From positions 17,070 through 49,855 of the forward strand of contig PLTN01000091.1 in assembly GCA_003164495.1 (NCBI GenBank): 32,786 bases of DNA, in the 5' to 3' direction. The number at the start of each line of letters is the position of its first letter. The first letter of the stretch is position 1. The translations under genes were made by a program, and so were the position numbers. Positions 32,259 through 32,786 of this stretch are shown here, piece after piece. The notes under the pieces were generated by a model, which did no database searches, was not told where the DNA came from, and saw only the letters and a program-made list of their open reading frames with translations. Origin of the DNA: Vulcanimicrobiota bacterium. GTDB taxonomy: Bacteria; Vulcanimicrobiota; Vulcanimicrobiia; Vulcanimicrobiales; Vulcanimicrobiaceae.

Positions 32259-32786
32259 TTATGCTGGTTGAATCTCGGGGAGCGGCTGGGCGGGGGGTTC
32301 GACGAACGGGATCTTCTGGAAGCGGAGCTTGTCCGGATTGTCCGGATTCACTTCCGCCAAGATGCGGTCGCCGCTGCCGAAGGTGCCCTTGAGCATTTCC
32401 TCGGCGAGCTCGTCCTCGACTTCACGCTGGATCGCACGACGCAGCGGGCGCGCTCCGAACTGCGGATCCCAACCCTTTTTCGCAAGCAGTTGCTTCGCGT
32501 CTTCCGTGACTTCGAGGTGCATTTCTTGCGCCTTGACTTCGCGGATGACTTTCTCGAGTTCGAGTCCGACGATCTCTTCGATCTGCGGACGCGTCAGCTG
32601 ATGGAAGACCACGACTTCGTCGACGCGGTTGAGGAACTCCGGCAGAAAACGCGTACGGAGCGTCTCCATGACGGCCTCAGCCACCTGCTCTTCACTGCCG
32701 CCTTCGCGGGTAATCTCCTGGATGACCTGGCCGCCGATGTTCGACGTCATGACCACGATCGTATTGGTGAAGTCGACCGTGTGGCC
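32259..32786 (-). CDS. clpC: ClpC-type AAA+ unfoldase, C-terminal fragment
   Basis: The gene continues past the window end; the last 175 codons are visible. The fragment starts within the second AAA+ module ('HTVDFTNTIVVMTSN'), with the sensor and arginine-finger region in 'RTRFLPEFLNRVDEVVVFHQLTRPQI'. The C-terminal small domain follows, with 'GWDPQFGARPLRRAIQREVEDELAEEML'. Clp/Hsp100 unfoldases thread substrates into ClpP or disaggregate them. ClpC is preferred over ClpB because of the 'DELAEEML' stretch and the short Pro-rich tail, but the N-terminal part needed to decide is outside the window. Confidence 0.88.
   Translation of the reverse strand, partial: GHTVDFTNTIVVMTSNIGGQVIQEITREGGSEEQVAEAVMETLRTRFLPEFLNRVDEVVVFHQLTRPQIEEIVGLELEKVIREVKAQEMHLEVTEDAKQLLAKKGWDPQFGARPLRRAIQREVEDELAEEMLKGTFGSGDRILAEVNPDNPDKLRFQKIPFVEPPAQPLPEIQPA

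Noticed and set aside
1-32786. CRISPR arrays, tRNA or rRNA genes, insertion sequences, prophage or defence islands
   Set aside because: No regularly spaced repeats, tRNA T-arm patterns, transposase or integrase motifs were seen. The SNF2 helicase alone is not enough to call a defence system.

Overview
The window reads as ordinary chromosome from a GC-rich, gene-dense bacterium with an outer membrane. A TolC-family channel, a periplasmic adaptor and a LolA-like protein imply a diderm. The order tkt-tal-zwf-opcA-pgl, with the allosteric partner OpcA, is best known from Actinobacteria and in part Cyanobacteria. A ClpC-type unfoldase, GTG/TTG starts and pervasive 1-8 bp gene overlaps add to the picture. 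A diderm lineage outside Proteobacteria, such as Eremiobacterota (WPS-2), would fit, but this is inference from gene content.

Layout. (1) 1-4676: oxidative pentose phosphate operon. (2) 4606-9653, minus strand: efflux operon (STAS-TM-LolA-like fusion, TetR, EmrA-like adaptor, TolC-like channel) with two palindromic operators upstream and no inner-membrane permease. (3) 9758-14878: serine hydrolase followed by a complete Liv-type ABC importer (SBP, two permeases, two ATPases). (4) 14863-17774: TRAP transporter, fused DctQM facing its binding protein. (5) 17775-19220: an alpha/beta hydrolase gene flanked by two copies of what I read as the same structured noncoding RNA, each with its own promoter-like block and intrinsic terminator. 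(6) 19218-26282: WYL regulator, orphan Tat-exported SBP, gentisate 1,2-dioxygenase-like bicupin, solitary BlaI-type regulator, pirin, orphan NitT/TauT-type SBP and a second bicupin. (7) 26283-32786: two long-hairpin repeats, a degenerate STAS protein, a minus-strand operon (SWIM-SNF2 helicase, ThDP enzyme, small secreted protein) and the C-terminus of ClpC.

How it works together. Region 1 makes NADPH and pentoses. Regions 3, 4 and 6 look like uptake and oxidation of organic acids or aromatic compounds: four periplasmic binding proteins, a ring-cleavage-type cupin, and a decarboxylase/synthase-like ThDP enzyme. Substrates cannot be read from the sequence.

The most notable signal is region 5. 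Two units of about 240 nt share a 17-bp identical block, a 3' block with 17 of 19 bases identical, matched element spacing, and hairpins in the same order whose stems differ by compensatory changes. I do not recognise this RNA. A 6S-like regulatory RNA is one possibility.
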